Positions 1 to 11,904 are shown, counted from the stretch's first letter. The stretch is 64,000 bases of DNA from Bactericera cockerelli (GCA_024516035.1 CM044962.1:3335335-3399334); one strand, 5' to 3'. Made by a program: numbers and translations. The notes: a model not told the origin generated them from the sequence alone.

Positions 1-1290
1 AAAAGGGTGCAAATTAACTGTAAAAAAATCACTCATGCGAGACAACACAGCTAGCGGGAAAAGTACACACTACACAGCGGCAAGGTGTAATTAACATTTA
101 TATACTGTTTCCCCTCCGCTGCCTTGCTTGTGGCTTCGTGGTGGGGGAAGCGCGGGAGGGGTAAGTACATGTATGTGGAGGGAGGGGGGGCGGGAGGGGA
201 AAGCGTATTATTAGAGTGTTGTGTGTTCATTTAATATTTAAACCTCAAACCACTTTTCTCTCTCTCTCTTCTCTTTCTCTCTTCCCCTTCTTTCTCCAAA
301 ATGAAAGGATGTAGAGCTTTTGAATCCACAAACTCTCTTCTCTCCCTCTCCCTCTTTTTCTCTCCTCCTCTCCCTCTCCGTATTTCCTCTCTCTATTCAC
401 CCCATAGCCGGGGTTTCCCCTCTCCCGCCATTTTGTCTTCTCCTCCTATATTTACCTTGTGTTCTGAGTTTGTTTCCATTTTCCTGTTTACATTCCCCCC
501 CTGCGGCCCACTACCCCCCCGGGTCTCCTTATATTTACAATTCATCATCAATCTCTTCTCCTTCATCTGTTTTTGGGGAGGAATCCGTTCCCTCCTAAAT
601 CCCTCCTATTTACATGTACATACCTCTTCATTTTAATGCTCCATTCGTTGTGAAGTTCTGCTGATACTTTTCGGTTTAAACATTGATCCAAAAAAAAAAT
701 TGTTTTTATCAAACTCCGACCTGCTAGAAAAAAATATTTTTGTCAAAATTTGACCATTTTTTTTTTCAAAAGATAACAATGATGTTGTTATAACTTGTTA
801 TAAGCTAGATAACTTTGAAGGTTTTACTTAATGTATTTTATTTTTTAAACATTTTAATATACAATATTAGCGTATATCTGTTCATTATAATTTACTTTCT
901 GCCCAGAAACAATACACAGTATTTCATCATACCTCAATGTTTTCTACAAAGTTTTCCTTTCATATATTTTTGCTCTAAATTTTTGCATCTTTTGATTTTT
1001 GTTTTCAAATGTAGCCGACCTTTTTCATTTGTTCCCAAAAACAGAACCAATTTTTTCATCATTTCCAACTATAATCATGTTTTTATCTTTATTTGATTTC
1101 AGGTAAGTTCCCATTACCATATTTGATGTAATTCTGTCTATGGCATAGATTCTATGCCCTGAAATCGTGAGTACTATTAGAACCAAATATATTCTTCTTT
1201 TTTTGTGAGAGAGAAATCTTTTTTTTTTTGAAATCTTTCAAAGACACCCGGAAAACAGGGGGATTTTAAGGGACAGTCCACAAGAGTCCA
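1..1290. other. gene-free, AT-rich left edge
   Basis: No exon with splice sites or a recognisable product was found. The stretch has a G-rich patch near 130-200, a short TC-rich patch near 250-390, and otherwise AT-rich sequence. Short open frames here are pyrimidine-tract translations without family resemblance. Confidence 0.6.
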
Positions 1291-1299
1291 TTTTCACAC

Positions 1300-1692
1300 T
1301 TTTCACCCTGTATCTCGTGAACCGTGTATAGTTCACTAAAATTTGTTGCAATGAACTACTCTCACTGAAACATTTAAAACAATACGGTATATCGTATGAT
1401 ACTACGATATACCGTATTAAAGAATAAACTCATCAGAAAGAAGAAAGAAAAAAAAATCTATGAATACAATGTCCTCGATTGATTGTAATGCTGTGTCCGA
1501 AAGGCAACTACAATTTTGTAGCAGTCCGTTAAAATAATAAATTTTAATTGTTTCTCTCCAATTAAGATTTTAAAGTTTATTTTTGCCCAGACTGCTCAGC
1601 CTGACTGGGGTATGTTAGGCAATTTTTTTTATGTATAGTTTCCAAGAAACTCAGGCCTCGGTGATACTTTATAAAAGCACTGTAGATACATA
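1300..1692. mobile_element. degenerate copy of the 886-bp fold-back element
   Basis: It shares words with the element at 37.3-38.2 kb, in the same order: CCCTGTATCTCG, AATGAACT..CTCTCA, AAAACAATA, CAGCCTGACTGGGG, and a decayed TAGGC...GTGATACTTTATAAA end. The middle holds a short palindrome (ATACGGTATATCGTATGATACTACGATATACCGTAT region). No coding capacity is seen. Confidence 0.55.
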
Positions 1693-1744
1693 TAATTATT
1701 ATTACGTGGTCATATACTAAAAAAATAAAATAAGAAAAAATCAT

Positions 1745-1805
1745 GCATTCATTGGGATTCGAACCCATGGGGCCTTAACCCCTCGACCCCCAATTCATTT
1801 CACTC
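1745..1805 (-). repeat. tRNA-like SINE head (unclassified)
   Basis: The minus strand carries a Pol III B-box-like GGTTCGAATCCCA and a plausible 5' half, followed by an A/T-rich tail. It does not match the larger families of the window closely. Confidence 0.4.
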
Positions 1806-1923
1806 TTTATCTCAATAGCACCCTAGTCTTCTTCTCTGCCCATCCCTTCGGGGTGTCCCTTTCTCTAGCACTGAAAATACCTCGAATGCCAAACCACAGC
1901 TTTTCTTTCATCCTCTTTAGCCC

Positions 1924-1925
<2 letters not shown>

Positions 1926-1984
<59 letters not shown>

Positions 1985-2084
1985 TTCTGTCTCTCTCTCC
2001 TTCCCACTGTTATCTCTCTTTCTCTTTATATCTCTCTTTCTCCCTCTTTTCACTGTCTTCACCTTTACTGTCTCTCTCTCTCTC

Positions 2085-2124
<40 letters not shown>

Positions 2125-2261
2125 CTCTCATTTTAGCATTAAAACCGCACATCGTATCAAAATCCCTCTGGTCGGCTTTCAGGTTATGAGAGAGTGAGAG
2201 AAGGATAGAGCGAGAGAAAGAAAGAAAGTGTGAGAAGAGTTTGGATTTATTGGGAAAGCTG

Positions 2262-2320
<59 letters not shown>
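1926..2320. repeat. (TC)n microsatellite blocks
   Basis: Three near-pure CT runs (about 1930-1976, 2070-2122, 2262-2318) are separated by pyrimidine-rich spacers. Open frames across them are repeat translations, not genes. Confidence 0.95.
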
Positions 2321-2321
<1 letters not shown>

Positions 2322-2339
2322 AAGGAAAGAAGATAGTGT

Positions 2340-2945
2340 AAATAAAGACAAAGGAGGAAAAGGGAGTGGGAGAGATTAGAATGAGAGGAGAGAGAGAGAG
2401 GTATAAAAAAGATGGAAGTTAAACAGAGAGGTGAGAAAGCAGAATAGGGAAGAGAGAGAGGGGAGAGAGAAAAGGAGAGAAGACCACAAACATAATTGGA
2501 AGTTAGGAGGGAGAAAAGAGAGTAGAGGAGAAAAGAGGGAGAGAGGAGAAGAGAAGAGAGGAGAGGGAGAGAGGACGAAAGAAAGGGAGTTAGAGGAACA
2601 AAAAGAGAGTAGAGGCAGAAAAGAGGAAAAGAATAGGAAAGAGAAGGAGAGGAGAGGAGAAAGAAAGGAAGAAAAAAGAGAGTTAGAGAAAGAGAAAGAG
2701 GAGAGAGGAAGGAAAAAGAGAAAGAGGAAGAGAGGAGAAAAGAAAGAGAGTTAGAGGAGGGAGGAAGAGAGAGTTAGAGGAAGAAAAAGATGGAGAGAGG
2801 AAGAAAGAAAGGGAGTTAGAGGGAAAAAGAGAGAGTTAGAGGAAGAAAGAAGGGAGTTAGAGGAAGAAAAAGAGGGAGTAGAGGAGGAAAGAAAGAGAGA
2901 TAGAGGAGGAAAGAGAAGAGAGAAAGAGGAAAGAGAAGGGCTGTT
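2340..2945. repeat. long polypurine tract
   Basis: About 600 bp of the plus strand are almost entirely A and G, with a recurring GAGTTAGAGGAAGAAA-type unit at 2735-2890. It directly follows the TC blocks, so the two could pair as complementary strands. Confidence 0.9.
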
Positions 2946-3159
2946 AATTGTATTAATTGTTGTAATTACGAGAATGGGTTGGAGGCTACTATAGGGTCCC
3001 TTTTCTTGGAACAAACTACAAGGGAAGAGAATGGGGGGAGGGTGGAGGGAATTAACTTAAAATAGGGGAGAATAAGCTAGGTGAAAGGGGAGAGGGAGAA
3101 TTTAATTAGGCAAGGATGGGATAAACTTATGGGTAAGGAACTTTAGACTGAATTGAGAG

Positions 3160-3201
<42 letters not shown>

Positions 3202-3560
3202 AGAGTCTTGAAATATAAGAGAAAGGGGGGACTAAACAGAGGAAGAGGAGAGAAGAGGACAGAAGAAACTTTGAAGGGGGGCGTATTAGGGGGAGAAGGA
3301 TAATAATAATAAATGGTGGGAAAAGAAGTGAGTACGGTTACTCAGGGGGGGGTTGGAACAGATTAAGAAAGTAGTTTCACCCTCATGGGGGTGGGCAAAT
3401 CTGTTGAAAAAGGAGGTGAGTGATGGAGGTGGATTTTGGGGGGGGGGGGGGTGGAAAACTTGTGCTTTGGTGGTGGACGGTGGCGCCCTTTAACTTCCCA
3501 CCACCATGGCAGTGAGGAACTTTAGAGTCATGTTAACGCTAATGAAATATTAAATGTAAT

Positions 3561-3765
3561 AATAATATCGCCTTATTTATACTGCCCGATTAGGACTATT
3601 AAAGTCCCATTATTCCAGCAGTAAGCCCAAGACGTATTATAATGTGGTAAAAATCCCAAATGGGAGGATAACATGTCATGTCCCGGCTGGGTTTCGAACC
3701 CATGACCTCTGAAATCATTGGATTCACAGAGTGCCGCCTTTATCGTTGAATCTGCCGGGACAGAC
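3561..3765 (-). repeat. tRNA-derived SINE, family I
   Basis: The minus strand reads a tRNA-like head with B box GGGTTCGAAACCCAGCCGG, then a body (ATGACA..CATTTGGGATTTTTACCACAT..CTTGGGCTTACTGCTGGAATAATGGGACTTTAATAGTCC) and a GGGCAGTATAAATAAGGCGATATTATTATT tail. At least eight copies lie in the window, so it is a SINE rather than a tRNA gene. Confidence 0.85.
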
Positions 3766-3788
3766 GATACAAAGTTTCACAAAGTTTT

Positions 3789-3940
3789 TTTTTTTAAGTT
3801 ATCATATTTGTGTAATCACTTTCGTGATATCAGAACTGCACAAACTAGTTTTTACTAGATCTACGCTGAAACCTTAACTTGAACCACCGACCTCCGGGTT
3901 ACAAGTCTGCCGCTTTATCGATCAAGCTACCGGGGTCGGT
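3789..3940 (-). repeat. tRNA-derived SINE, family II
   Basis: The family runs from ACCGACCTCAGTAGCTTGAT through GGTGGTTCAAGTCCCGG to a GTGATTAACACAAATATGATAACTT tail. This copy lies back to back with a family I copy in the same orientation. It is the commonest SINE of the window, with about 14 copies. Confidence 0.85.
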
Positions 3941-4019
3941 TCACTGTTTCATATCGTTAGATCACTGCACTGTACCAAATCAGATACCCTTTTCAGCTAA
4001 AATATTTCGATAGCTTGGG

Positions 4020-4630
4020 GAGTTTAATGTAAAAAAAAATCAATAATATAAAGATAAAATATGTAATCTTGGATTATTGATGGTTAGGTATACTGTTGTC
4101 TTTTGGCAACTCTCTATTATGAAAGCAGTCTCTTAAAATATTTTTTTTATTTATTGTCAAAAAAACTGTCGGTATAATTAGGAAGGTACAGTTTCGAAGG
4201 CAGAAAATCAGGGGAGATAGGAGAGAGTTTTCCCAAATAATTAAAGGTGGGATGGTTTGGGGAGGAATGGGTTGAGGAGATATGGTTTGGGGAGGGATGG
4301 TTTGGGAGGGAAAAGCCTCGGAGAAAGCTATTTTGTTCCCTCGCTCCTATTATTAGGAGGTTAGGAGAGGAGAGAAGTACATCAAGGTGGAAGAAAATGT
4401 GCCCGCCCAATCATCCATGTTTCCCTTTAGAATGGTGGGAGGAGGTGAGGGAGGTGGATAGCGAGGGGAGAGGAAGGGAGAAGGAGAGGGAGGGGAGGGG
4501 AAGAGGGAAAATTAGAGAGATTTAGGAAGGTGGGATAGGAGATGTTGCTAAGAGAAGAGTCAGAAAAAGTAGGGAGGAAAAGGTATTAGAGAAGTTATTC
4601 CTAACCCTGTTCTATCTACCGTCATATCTC
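4020..4630. other. gene-free spacer, partly G-rich
   Basis: No exon is recognised. GGGATGGTTTGGG-type units recur at 4248-4310, and AG-rich sequence follows to about 4580. Confidence 0.55.
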
Positions 4631-5370
4631 CCCTCTCTCTCCTCCCCCTCTCTCTCTCTCTCTCTCTCTCCCTCTCTCACACACACATACACTCACTCAC
4701 ACTCAAAAGCAAGAACTGAAGAGTGTGAATGGCTGGATTGGACGTAGATGTATTGGGTGTGTTGTGAGGTTGTGGGTGAGACTTTAGAGGGAGAGGGAAG
4801 AGAGAGAGAAAGAGGGAGAGAGTGAGGAAGAGAAAGAGGAAAGAAAGGAAGAGAGAGAATAATAGGGAGATGAAGAAAAAGGGATTGGTGGTGGGGGGTT
4901 GTGGTTGATGGAATAAAGTTTAAGATTTTGGTTTTGCAAAGTTATCCAGAGAGAAAACTCTCTCCCTCTCTATTTCTTCTCATCTCTCTCTTTCTCTCTC
5001 TCTCACTATCTTGCTTACCCACAACCCTCCATCTTCTGTATTTCAATTTAATCACTCACTTGAAATATTTGTCTCCCTCTCTTTCTCTCTCTATCTTACT
5101 ACCTCTCTCTGTCTCCCCACTAATCTCTCTCCACCTCTCTATATCTTTCTCACCATAAATCCATTTTCTTTTTCTCTCTCTCTCTTCTCTCTCTCTCTCT
5201 TTATCTCTCTCTCTTTCTCTCTCTCTCTTTCTCTCTCTCTCTTCTAATGGTTCGCTATCCTTGTCTTTCTCTGTGACTTTGAAATTAAATAAGGTATATC
5301 CCATTCGACACTTTTCCTTCTCCTCCTCCTTCTTCTTCTTCTTCTTCTTCTCCTCCTCCTCCTCCTCCTC
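4630..5370. repeat. TC-rich, GA-rich and (CTT/CCT)n tracts
   Basis: (TC)n with a short CACA patch at 4630-4700, AG-rich at 4790-4870, TC-rich at 4955-5250 and a CTT/CTC triplet run at 5312-5372. The triplet run abuts the tail of a family III SINE and may have grown from it. Confidence 0.9.
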
Positions 5371-5500
5371 ATTGTGGAAGGTAACCAGGCGAGGTTAATA
5401 TTATACCACCACACACTCAAAATAATAAGAAAAACATCATGCAACATGGATCCCTACGCTACCTGGATTAGGCTGCGCGTTAACCACTTGATTACTTTAG
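5371..5500 (-). repeat. tRNA-derived SINE, family III, partial
   Basis: It matches the family III tail (GTGGAAGGTAACCAGGCGAGG) and head (CTACGCTACCTGGATTA.GC..GCGTTAACCACTTGA) in minus orientation. The middle is partly lost. Confidence 0.65.
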
Positions 5501-6150
5501 TGACACTACTTTAGTGTAACACAAAATTTAAACATTCTAACCTATATTTATTTACTTTGAGAGTCTATTACTTCCGATATTTCTATTTATTTGAAAGGAG
5601 GCTTTTGTAATTTTTTTTTATTTATATAAAATGGTTCTCTGTATAGGGGACCTTCACCGTTCTGTTTATCAACAAATAAATAAAAGCAAATGCTAATAAA
5701 TTGCTTTCCCATTTGAGTTGGAAGGTAAGGTCGTTAGTTCGGAGGAGGTATAATAAAAAATGGTTTATGACATACCCGCTTACTCCGCTATGACATGCGA
5801 TGTTCTTGACTGACGTTGTGACCATGGAATTACATAGACGCTTACCCGCACTTTGTCACGGAGGCTGAATTTAACGTATTAAACTGCTTAACTTTTTGGT
5901 CATGACGATGTAGGCTGTAAGGCCCAACCTGAAACAGGTTGAAACAATCTTATTGCCTTAATACGCGATCTGGTGGGAATTTCAACCAATCACAGCGCAT
6001 TTATATCTGATGTTAAAATGGAAATAAGATAGTGGTTGGATTAACAAATCTAGATATTTAATCTGTATAAAAGGGCCCTTATAGACTCTTTATGGCCACG
6101 TCGAAGGATTATCGTAGGCAGCCACAGTCTTGACCCACCCATTATTATAT
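5501..6150. other. AT-rich spacer, nothing recognised
   Basis: No splice-consistent exon, RNA gene or named repeat was identified in this stretch. Confidence 0.5.
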
Positions 6151-6154
6151 CATA

Positions 6155-6300
6155 TTAGTTTTTTTATATTTGTGTTATCACTTTCGTGATGTCACAACTA
6201 CTCAAACTCGATTTACTAAATCCTTGCTGAACACGGGACTTGAACCACCGACCTCCAGGTTACAAGTCCGCCGCCTTATCGATCAGCTACTGAGGTCGGG
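6155..6300 (-). repeat. tRNA-derived SINE, family II
   Basis: Near full length: tail (TTTGTGTTATCACTTTCGTGATGTCACAAC), then B-box region GGGACTTGAACCACCGACC and head GATCAGCTACTGAGGTCGG, all in minus orientation. Confidence 0.85.
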
Positions 6301-6696
6301 TGGCTATTTAGACACCATTAGTTATGTACATGTAAATATGTATACATATGGAAGTACATAGGACGATTACAAGCGTACTTGTCGACTATAATAACAGGTA
6401 TTCAGGCTAATTTAAGTGGCGCGATATTTCAGCCGTTCTGTTCTGAAGCAAACTGTTTCCTGTTGCCCCGTCCTGTTCACATGCACTTGCAACATTAGTC
6501 CCCCGCCGCATGCCGCATGCTACAGCCCGTGCATTAGTGTCAGCAATTTCCGCGTCAAACAGTAGAGCTAATAATTTTGTGCAGTTCTGACATAATTCTG
6601 TTTTAATAGGTAGTAGGTAGTAGGTGTTGTTGTTTTACTTTTAACTTCCTTATCTCTACTATATAAAACTTATCTCTTAATATACAACAGTTTTTT

Positions 6697-6992
6697 TAAA
6701 CGTATTAGTGCCCGTAACGCTTTCGCATTACTTCAGGAAACTTAAACTTTTTCATCCATCATGGATTATTCAGAACTATTACCTGCTGATGAGAGCAAAT
6801 AAGCTCGAAACAGCTGTCCGGTATGCTGAATTCATGTACATCTTAAGTACAATTTCCACTTTTCTGTTCATACTGATATACTTATCCATGCCATTCGGAT
6901 AACGGAAAAACTCGGTCAGAATTTTCCGCTCCGGCCGGGATTCGAACCCGCAACCTCCGGGTCAGCAACCAATGCTCTTAACCACTGAGGGT
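6697..6992 (-). repeat. SINE family IV interrupted by another repeat
   Basis: The family IV head (GGCCGGGATTCGAACCCGCAACC, CTTAACCACTGAG) lies at 6930-6990 and its tail (GCGGTTACGGGCA-like, complement at 6705-6745) at the left. A ~135-bp repeat fragment, also found at 9122-9343, is inserted at about 6746-6885. Confidence 0.7.
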
Positions 6993-7104
6993 TGTTTTAC
7001 TTGTTGTATGTGCATTTTTTTGCAAAATAGCCTCATTTATTTATTTACTAGTGGTTCTCGAGTTATAGAAGGACAAACATACATGTATTTCACCCTGAGT
7101 TTTG

Positions 7105-7480
7105 AACAGGGAAAAAAAAAGAAAGAAAGATACAAGGAGAGAGAGAGGAGAGAAAGAGAAGAAGAAGAAAGAGGAATGAAGGGGGGGGGGGGGGGTTATT
7201 CGACCGTAATCATGGAAGAAAAAGTAGCTCTTAAACTTTAGAAAGCGGAGGGAGACAATGAGATATTAGGGAAGGAGAGAGAAAAAGAGAGAGAAGAGAG
7301 AGGGAGAAAATGAGGGAGAGAGAGAGAGGAGGTAGAGGAAGAGATAGATTGATGGGAAAAGAGAGAGGGGAGAAAGTACAATAAAGGATAGAAGATAGAA
7401 GGAAATGAGCCGGAAGAGAGAAAGGGAGTGAGCGAGAGGGATGGAGAGTTTACTGTGGAGGAAGAAGAGACAGAAAATGG
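7105..7480. repeat. polypurine tract with G12 run
   Basis: AG-rich sequence, including a homopolymeric G run of about 14 near 7183-7196. Open frames on both strands are low-complexity translations. Confidence 0.85.
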
Positions 7481-7489
7481 ATAAAAGTA

Positions 7490-7720
7490 TATAATAATAT
7501 ACTTTCATATGTATAAGTATGTATTTATTTTGTAAATTATATATCTGTTTACAAATCTTATATATGTGTATAGTTTTATATACAATCTTCTATTATGTAC
7601 AAAGAATAATGTACAAAAAGACAAAACTCCTCTTTTCCACCGAAACCTAATGCCCCCTCCCAATATTTTCTCGTAATAAATGCGATGAGAAGGGAGAGAG
7701 AGATTTTCTTTAGATATATT
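7490..7720. other. AT-rich spacer
   Basis: TATA-rich sequence between two repeat blocks, with no exon recognised. Confidence 0.5.
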
Positions 7721-7910
7721 TTTTCCTTTTTTCTCCCTCTCTCTCCACCTTCTGTTTTCACAAGTCCCCCTCCCTCCCTATCTCTCTCTCTCTCCCCCCC
7801 TCCCTTTCTTCTGCTTCATTATTCTACCCCTAATGTTTTTTTTTCCCTTCTTTTTTTTTCACTCCTTGTCAGTCTTGGGAAATCTTTTCTCCCTCTCCTC
7901 TTTCTCTCTC

Positions 7911-7962
<52 letters not shown>

Positions 7963-8300
7963 CACACACACACACACACACACCACACACACACACACAC
8001 CACACACACACACACACTTCCCTCTCTCATCTGATCTCCCCTGTGAGTGCGTAAATTTCCTTTTTCCATCTTTCTTTTCCCCGAATGATTCCTTATTTTC
8101 TGATATATCCCCCCCCCACCTCTATTCCTGGACTACTCTCTTCCTCTAGTATAATTCCGCTCTCTCTCTCTCTTTCCATTCTTTACCTCCATTTCTCTAT
8201 CTCTCTTCCTCTGGTATAATTACACATTTCTATCCTTTCATCCTGTTTCTCTCCCTCCTCCTTCTCTCTCTCTCTCTCTCTCTCTCTCTTTATCCCTTTT
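7720..8300. repeat. TC-rich block with (TC)n and (CA)n microsatellites
   Basis: CT dinucleotides run at about 7895-7960 and switch directly to CA/CAC dinucleotides at 7961-8018. CT runs resume at 8158-8180 and 8265-8290. A 154-codon frame across it is not a gene. Confidence 0.95.
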
Positions 8301-8409
8301 TATTGCCCACTGTCTAATGTGTACTTCCATTGTCTTCCCCTCTCTCCCTCCGCTCTCTTCTCCTCCTTCCTTCCCGTGGCAACAGGGAGGGTGGGGTCTA
8401 TAGACGGAT

Positions 8410-8700
8410 CGATGTACAAGCGAGAGGAGGGAGAGAGGGAGGGAGAAGAGAAGGGGCGTGGAGAAGAGAAAGGAGAGAGGAGAAGTGAATGGAGAGAGGA
8501 GAAGTGGAGGAATAGAGAGAAGTGGGGGAGAGGAGGAGAGAAGGGAGGAGAAAAAGGAGAAGTAGGGGGAGGAGAGAGAATAGGGAGGGAAAAAGTGGAA
8601 GGAGGGTATAGGGAAGTGGGGGGAGAGAGCTTTAGTGGAGGAGAAAAAGGGGAAGTGGAGGGGATAGAGATGAGTGGAGAAGAGAGAGGGAAAGAGGCGC
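8410..8700. repeat. polypurine tract
   Basis: Nearly 300 bp of A and G on the plus strand with a loose GGAGAGAGGAGAAGTGGAGG-type period. Frames on both strands (up to 191 codons) are compositional. Confidence 0.9.
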
Positions 8701-8849
8701 CAGCAAAAATGTAGAATACTCATCCTTTTTCTTTTATTCTGAGGGTGAGATATTTTTTTGTTTGAGGACAATTTTCTTATCCTCAATTTCCTCATTTCTA
8801 AGGGTGAACCCATTAAGGACTATGTATTAGCAGAACATTAAGATGTCCT

Positions 8850-9115
8850 GAGAAATTAGTAGGGGAGAGAAGAGAGAAAGAAAGAAAGATAGAGAGAAAG
8901 GGAGATAGAAAAAGAGAGAGAGATAGAAAGACAGACAGAGATAGAGAAATAGTTTGTAGCATTTTATACCTCATGTGTACAAACCGCGCATACCTCATGT
9001 TTACAAACAGAAATAAGGAAGGCTCTATAAACTTATTTTTTTTTACTCTTTTAAAAGCATGAACCGTTCTTTCTTGTTCCTTAATCTAAACTGATTTTTT
9101 TTCTCCTAGTGCATA
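8850..9115. other. GA-rich then AT-rich spacer
   Basis: AG-rich at 8855-8945, then AT-rich. A 12-bp word (CCTCATGT.TACAAAC) is duplicated at 8968 and 8992. No gene is seen. Confidence 0.5.
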
Positions 9116-9121
9116 TCTCAG

Positions 9122-9343
9122 TATAAACAGAAAAGTGAGAGGTTGTTTAAGATGTATGTACCGATTCAGAACATACTGAACTGCTGTTGCTCTCATTAGC
9201 AGGTAATAGTTCTGAATATCCATAACATAAACAGAAAAGTGAGAAGTTGTATTAGATGTACATGAATATCAGAACATACCTGGACAGCTGTTTCGAGCTT
9301 ATTTGCTCTCATTAGCAGGTAATAGTTCTGATTATCCATGCCA
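9122..9343. repeat. two tandem copies of a ~112-bp dispersed repeat
   Basis: CATAAACAGAAAAGTGAGA..GTTGT and CTCATTAGCAGGTAATAGTTCTGA occur twice about 112 bp apart. The second half recurs inverted inside the family IV SINE near 6760-6830, so this is a mobile or dispersed repeat. Confidence 0.7.
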
Positions 9344-9359
9344 TCAACTAAACTCTCCA

Positions 9360-9825
9360 TTTTAATTAAGTTTAAAAGCTACCCTTTTTAAACTAAAAGG
9401 AAGAGTTTTAAATAACATTATAAAAATAATAAAAGTGGCCCTAAACATGCTTAGCATTATGTTGGCCACTTAAACTTGCTATGTTCTTCATGTTCATTTG
9501 ATTAATAAATGTTTTTTTATATATAAATTTGTTTATAAAGATAAAAAGAATTTTTAATTAAAAAAATCTTTTGAAAGTTAAAAAAAAAAACAGAAAGTGA
9601 GAAGTTGTACTAGATATATTTTAGTATCTACTGTACAGTAGCAGAAGGAGAAGGACAGAGAATGGTGTGAGGAAGAGCGAAATGGTAAATAGAAAATAGG
9701 ACAAAAGTGAAATAAAAAGATGTGTATTAAGAAAATTTGTGATGAAGAAAGAAAGAAAGAGTTTGCAATCGTAGCATATATTTTGTAAACAAAGAGAAAG
9801 AGAGGAGAGACAAAGATGGATTCAT
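9360..9825. other. AT-rich spacer, nothing recognised
   Basis: No exon, RNA gene or named repeat was recognised. A short AG-rich patch lies near 9735-9810. Confidence 0.45.
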
Positions 9826-9831
9826 AGAATA

Positions 9832-10112
9832 TACAGGGTGTCCTGTTTTATAGAAATTTTCAGAATCGAAGAATAATAATAATATCGCCTTATTTATACT
9901 GCCCGATTAGAACTATTAAAGTCCCATTGTTCCAGCAGTAAGCCCAAGACATATTATCCCGGCTGGGTTTCGAACCCGCGACTTCTGAAATCTCTGGATT
10001 CACAGTGTGCGCCTTTACCATTGAGCTACCGGGACAGACACAGAATATACATTTATGAAGAATGCCGAAATTTTCCGAAAAAAATTGGACACCCTTTATT
10101 GGGAGAGAGACA
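9832..10112. mobile_element. CAGGGTG-ended MITE carrying a nested SINE
   Basis: The left end reads TATACAGGGTGTCC and the right end GGACACCCT..GACACCCTGTA. The interior shows matching halves (GAAATTTTC near 9857 and GAAATTTTCCG near 10068). A minus-strand family I SINE at 9873-10038 is inserted inside, so the SINE is younger. The ends resemble TA-targeting Tc1/mariner-type MITEs; that assignment is inferred. Confidence 0.6.
9873..10038 (-). repeat. tRNA-derived SINE, family I, internally deleted
   Basis: Head and tail are intact, but the segment between GACATATTA and TCCCGGCTGG is shortened compared with the copies at 3.6 and 26.9 kb. Confidence 0.85.
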
Positions 10113-10290
10113 CCCTGTATTGGGAGAGAGACACAGATAGTGGGAGTGAGACACCCTGTACTGGGAGAGAGACACCCTGTACAGGAGAGGACTATTGGAG
10201 AGAGACCTATGGAGGACACCTGTATTGGGAGAGAGACACAGTATGGAGTGAGACACCTGTATTGAGAGAGAGACACAGATAGTGGAGTGA
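10090..10290. repeat. ~21-bp minisatellite seeded on a MITE end
   Basis: Units of the type GACACCCTGTATTGGGAGA are repeated about nine times with length variation. The unit includes GACACCCTGTA, which is the terminal sequence of the adjacent MITE. Confidence 0.8.
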
Positions 10291-10329
10291 GAAAGAATAT
10301 ATTAGTGAAGATGTAGAGCAAGATAGAAA

Positions 10330-11600
10330 TAAAAAAGAGAGAGAAGGGAGGGAGGGATCGTTCTTTACTACCTCTTATCATGTCATTTCTCAGTCAACTT
10401 TCCTCCCTCCCTCCCTCCTCATCTTCTTTTGTCTCTCCTAGTTTTATATGATATTTTATGTTGAAAGAATGACAAGGAGAAGGAGAGAGAGATGGAGGGA
10501 GGTAGTGCGACTGTAAAAAACAAATGTAAGGGTGGGAGTGAAGGATAGAGAGGGATGGGAGATTAGAGAGGGAGGAAGGGAGAGGAAGGAAGAAAGAGAG
10601 AGGGAGAGAAAAAGATAGAGGGTTAAGGAGATTGCAAGATGACATAATTTTACAATGTTATGAATCCAGCATGTGTTCTATCTACTTGTTCTCCTCCCCC
10701 TCCCTCCCTCTCCTCCCAATACCTCCTTCTCTCTCTCTCTCCTCTATTCGTCCTTGGCTCCCAGAAAGAGATATAGCCATTGCTTCCCCAGAAGATGTGT
10801 GGGTGGGAGCATTCAGTCGTACTGGGTCTTGTTGTCGGTGCAAGAAGCATTCCTCATCGATTGTTCAACTGTTGTAAGCGTTTGGGCTTTTGAAATGGAG
10901 CAATCCCAATTGGGATCTCATGGCCTAAGTGCTGAGATTTTAATGTGCCCTGCATCGCGATCGATTGGTTGGGCAGCCCTGCCATATGGTGTCTCAATAC
11001 TCTAGTTTAGCCATAGTCTTGAGATAACCGGTGGTGCAGTACATGATATTTGGCGTGGCGGTTAACTTGTTAAAATGAAATAACAGTACCAAATTGGTCT
11101 GTTACACCAAACAGTACCCGCGACCTCTACATTACCAGATCTGTCCATTTCCGAAGAGAATAAGAAAATCAATCGCCTCTTCATGCTTGTTCCGTCTTAC
11201 TCTTTCACTCTCATATTTACCCCCTATCCTCCCCCATCTCCCCCCAATCATCCCCATATCTCCCACCAATGACCCCCCTATCTCCCCCCACTCCTCCCCC
11301 ATCTCCCCCCTATCTCTTTCCCCTCCCCTCCTACTCTCCGCTACCGATATCATATACCCCCCCTCCCTCCACCTTTTTGGGGAAAAACAAACTTTTGCAT
11401 CTCCAAGGTATTTGGAGAGAAAAAAAATTCTCTCATCTCCTGAAAATTTAATTTGAAGTAAATAAATAATGCAGGCATCAGGGTTGTGATCCGTTGAGGA
11501 GAGACTTTCTCGAGAGATACGTGGGACTGTACCAGCCTGAGGTGTTTGGGAATACCTTGGCATCTTGTGACAATATCATTTAACTTACATAATGTGTAAA
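10330..11600. other. gene-free spacer with purine/pyrimidine patches
   Basis: AG-rich at 10475-10620, TC-rich at 10690-10745, C-rich (CCCCCATCTCC units) at 11215-11370. The frame at 10743-10877 has ordinary base composition, but no family, splice partner or repeat match was recognised; a lone old repeat or exon fragment cannot be excluded. Confidence 0.45.
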
Positions 11601-11601
11601 A

Positions 11602-11826
11602 CCGACCTCCAGTAGCTTCATGGATAAAGCGGCGGACTTGTAATCTGGAGTTCGGTGGTTCGCTAGTAATAATTGATTTTTTTTTTTAATGCACCACATC
11701 GTCTGTCTCCTATTAAGTACTCCTGTACTTTAGGAGTCCCAAATTAAGCATAAATTTAGTAAAAGCTTTACTTTGAGTAGTTGTGATATCACGAAAGTGA
11801 TTAACACAAATATGATAACTTTTAAT
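11602..11826 (+). repeat. SINE family II with a ~95-bp insertion
   Basis: The head (ACCGACCTCCAGTAGCTTCAT..GGCGGACTTGTAA) and tail (AGTAGTTGTGATATCACGAAAGTGATTAACAC) are normal. Between them sequence at about 11665-11755 is foreign and includes TACTCCTGTACTTTAGGAGT, a short palindrome. Confidence 0.75.
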
Positions 11827-11904
11827 TAATCTTTAACTCTTCCATTCTGGTCTCACCCTGTATGTCTGTCCCCTGAATGTTTGGTGGTTTACTTTCTAAA
11901 ATGA

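Noticed and set aside
7685..8149. 154-codon Ser/Thr/His-rich protein
   Set aside because: Translation of TC and CA microsatellites.
10743..11005. possible exon (ERDIAIASPEDVWVGAFSRT)
   Set aside because: No clear acceptor and donor pair, no family recognised, and competing frames of equal quality; left as unexplained.
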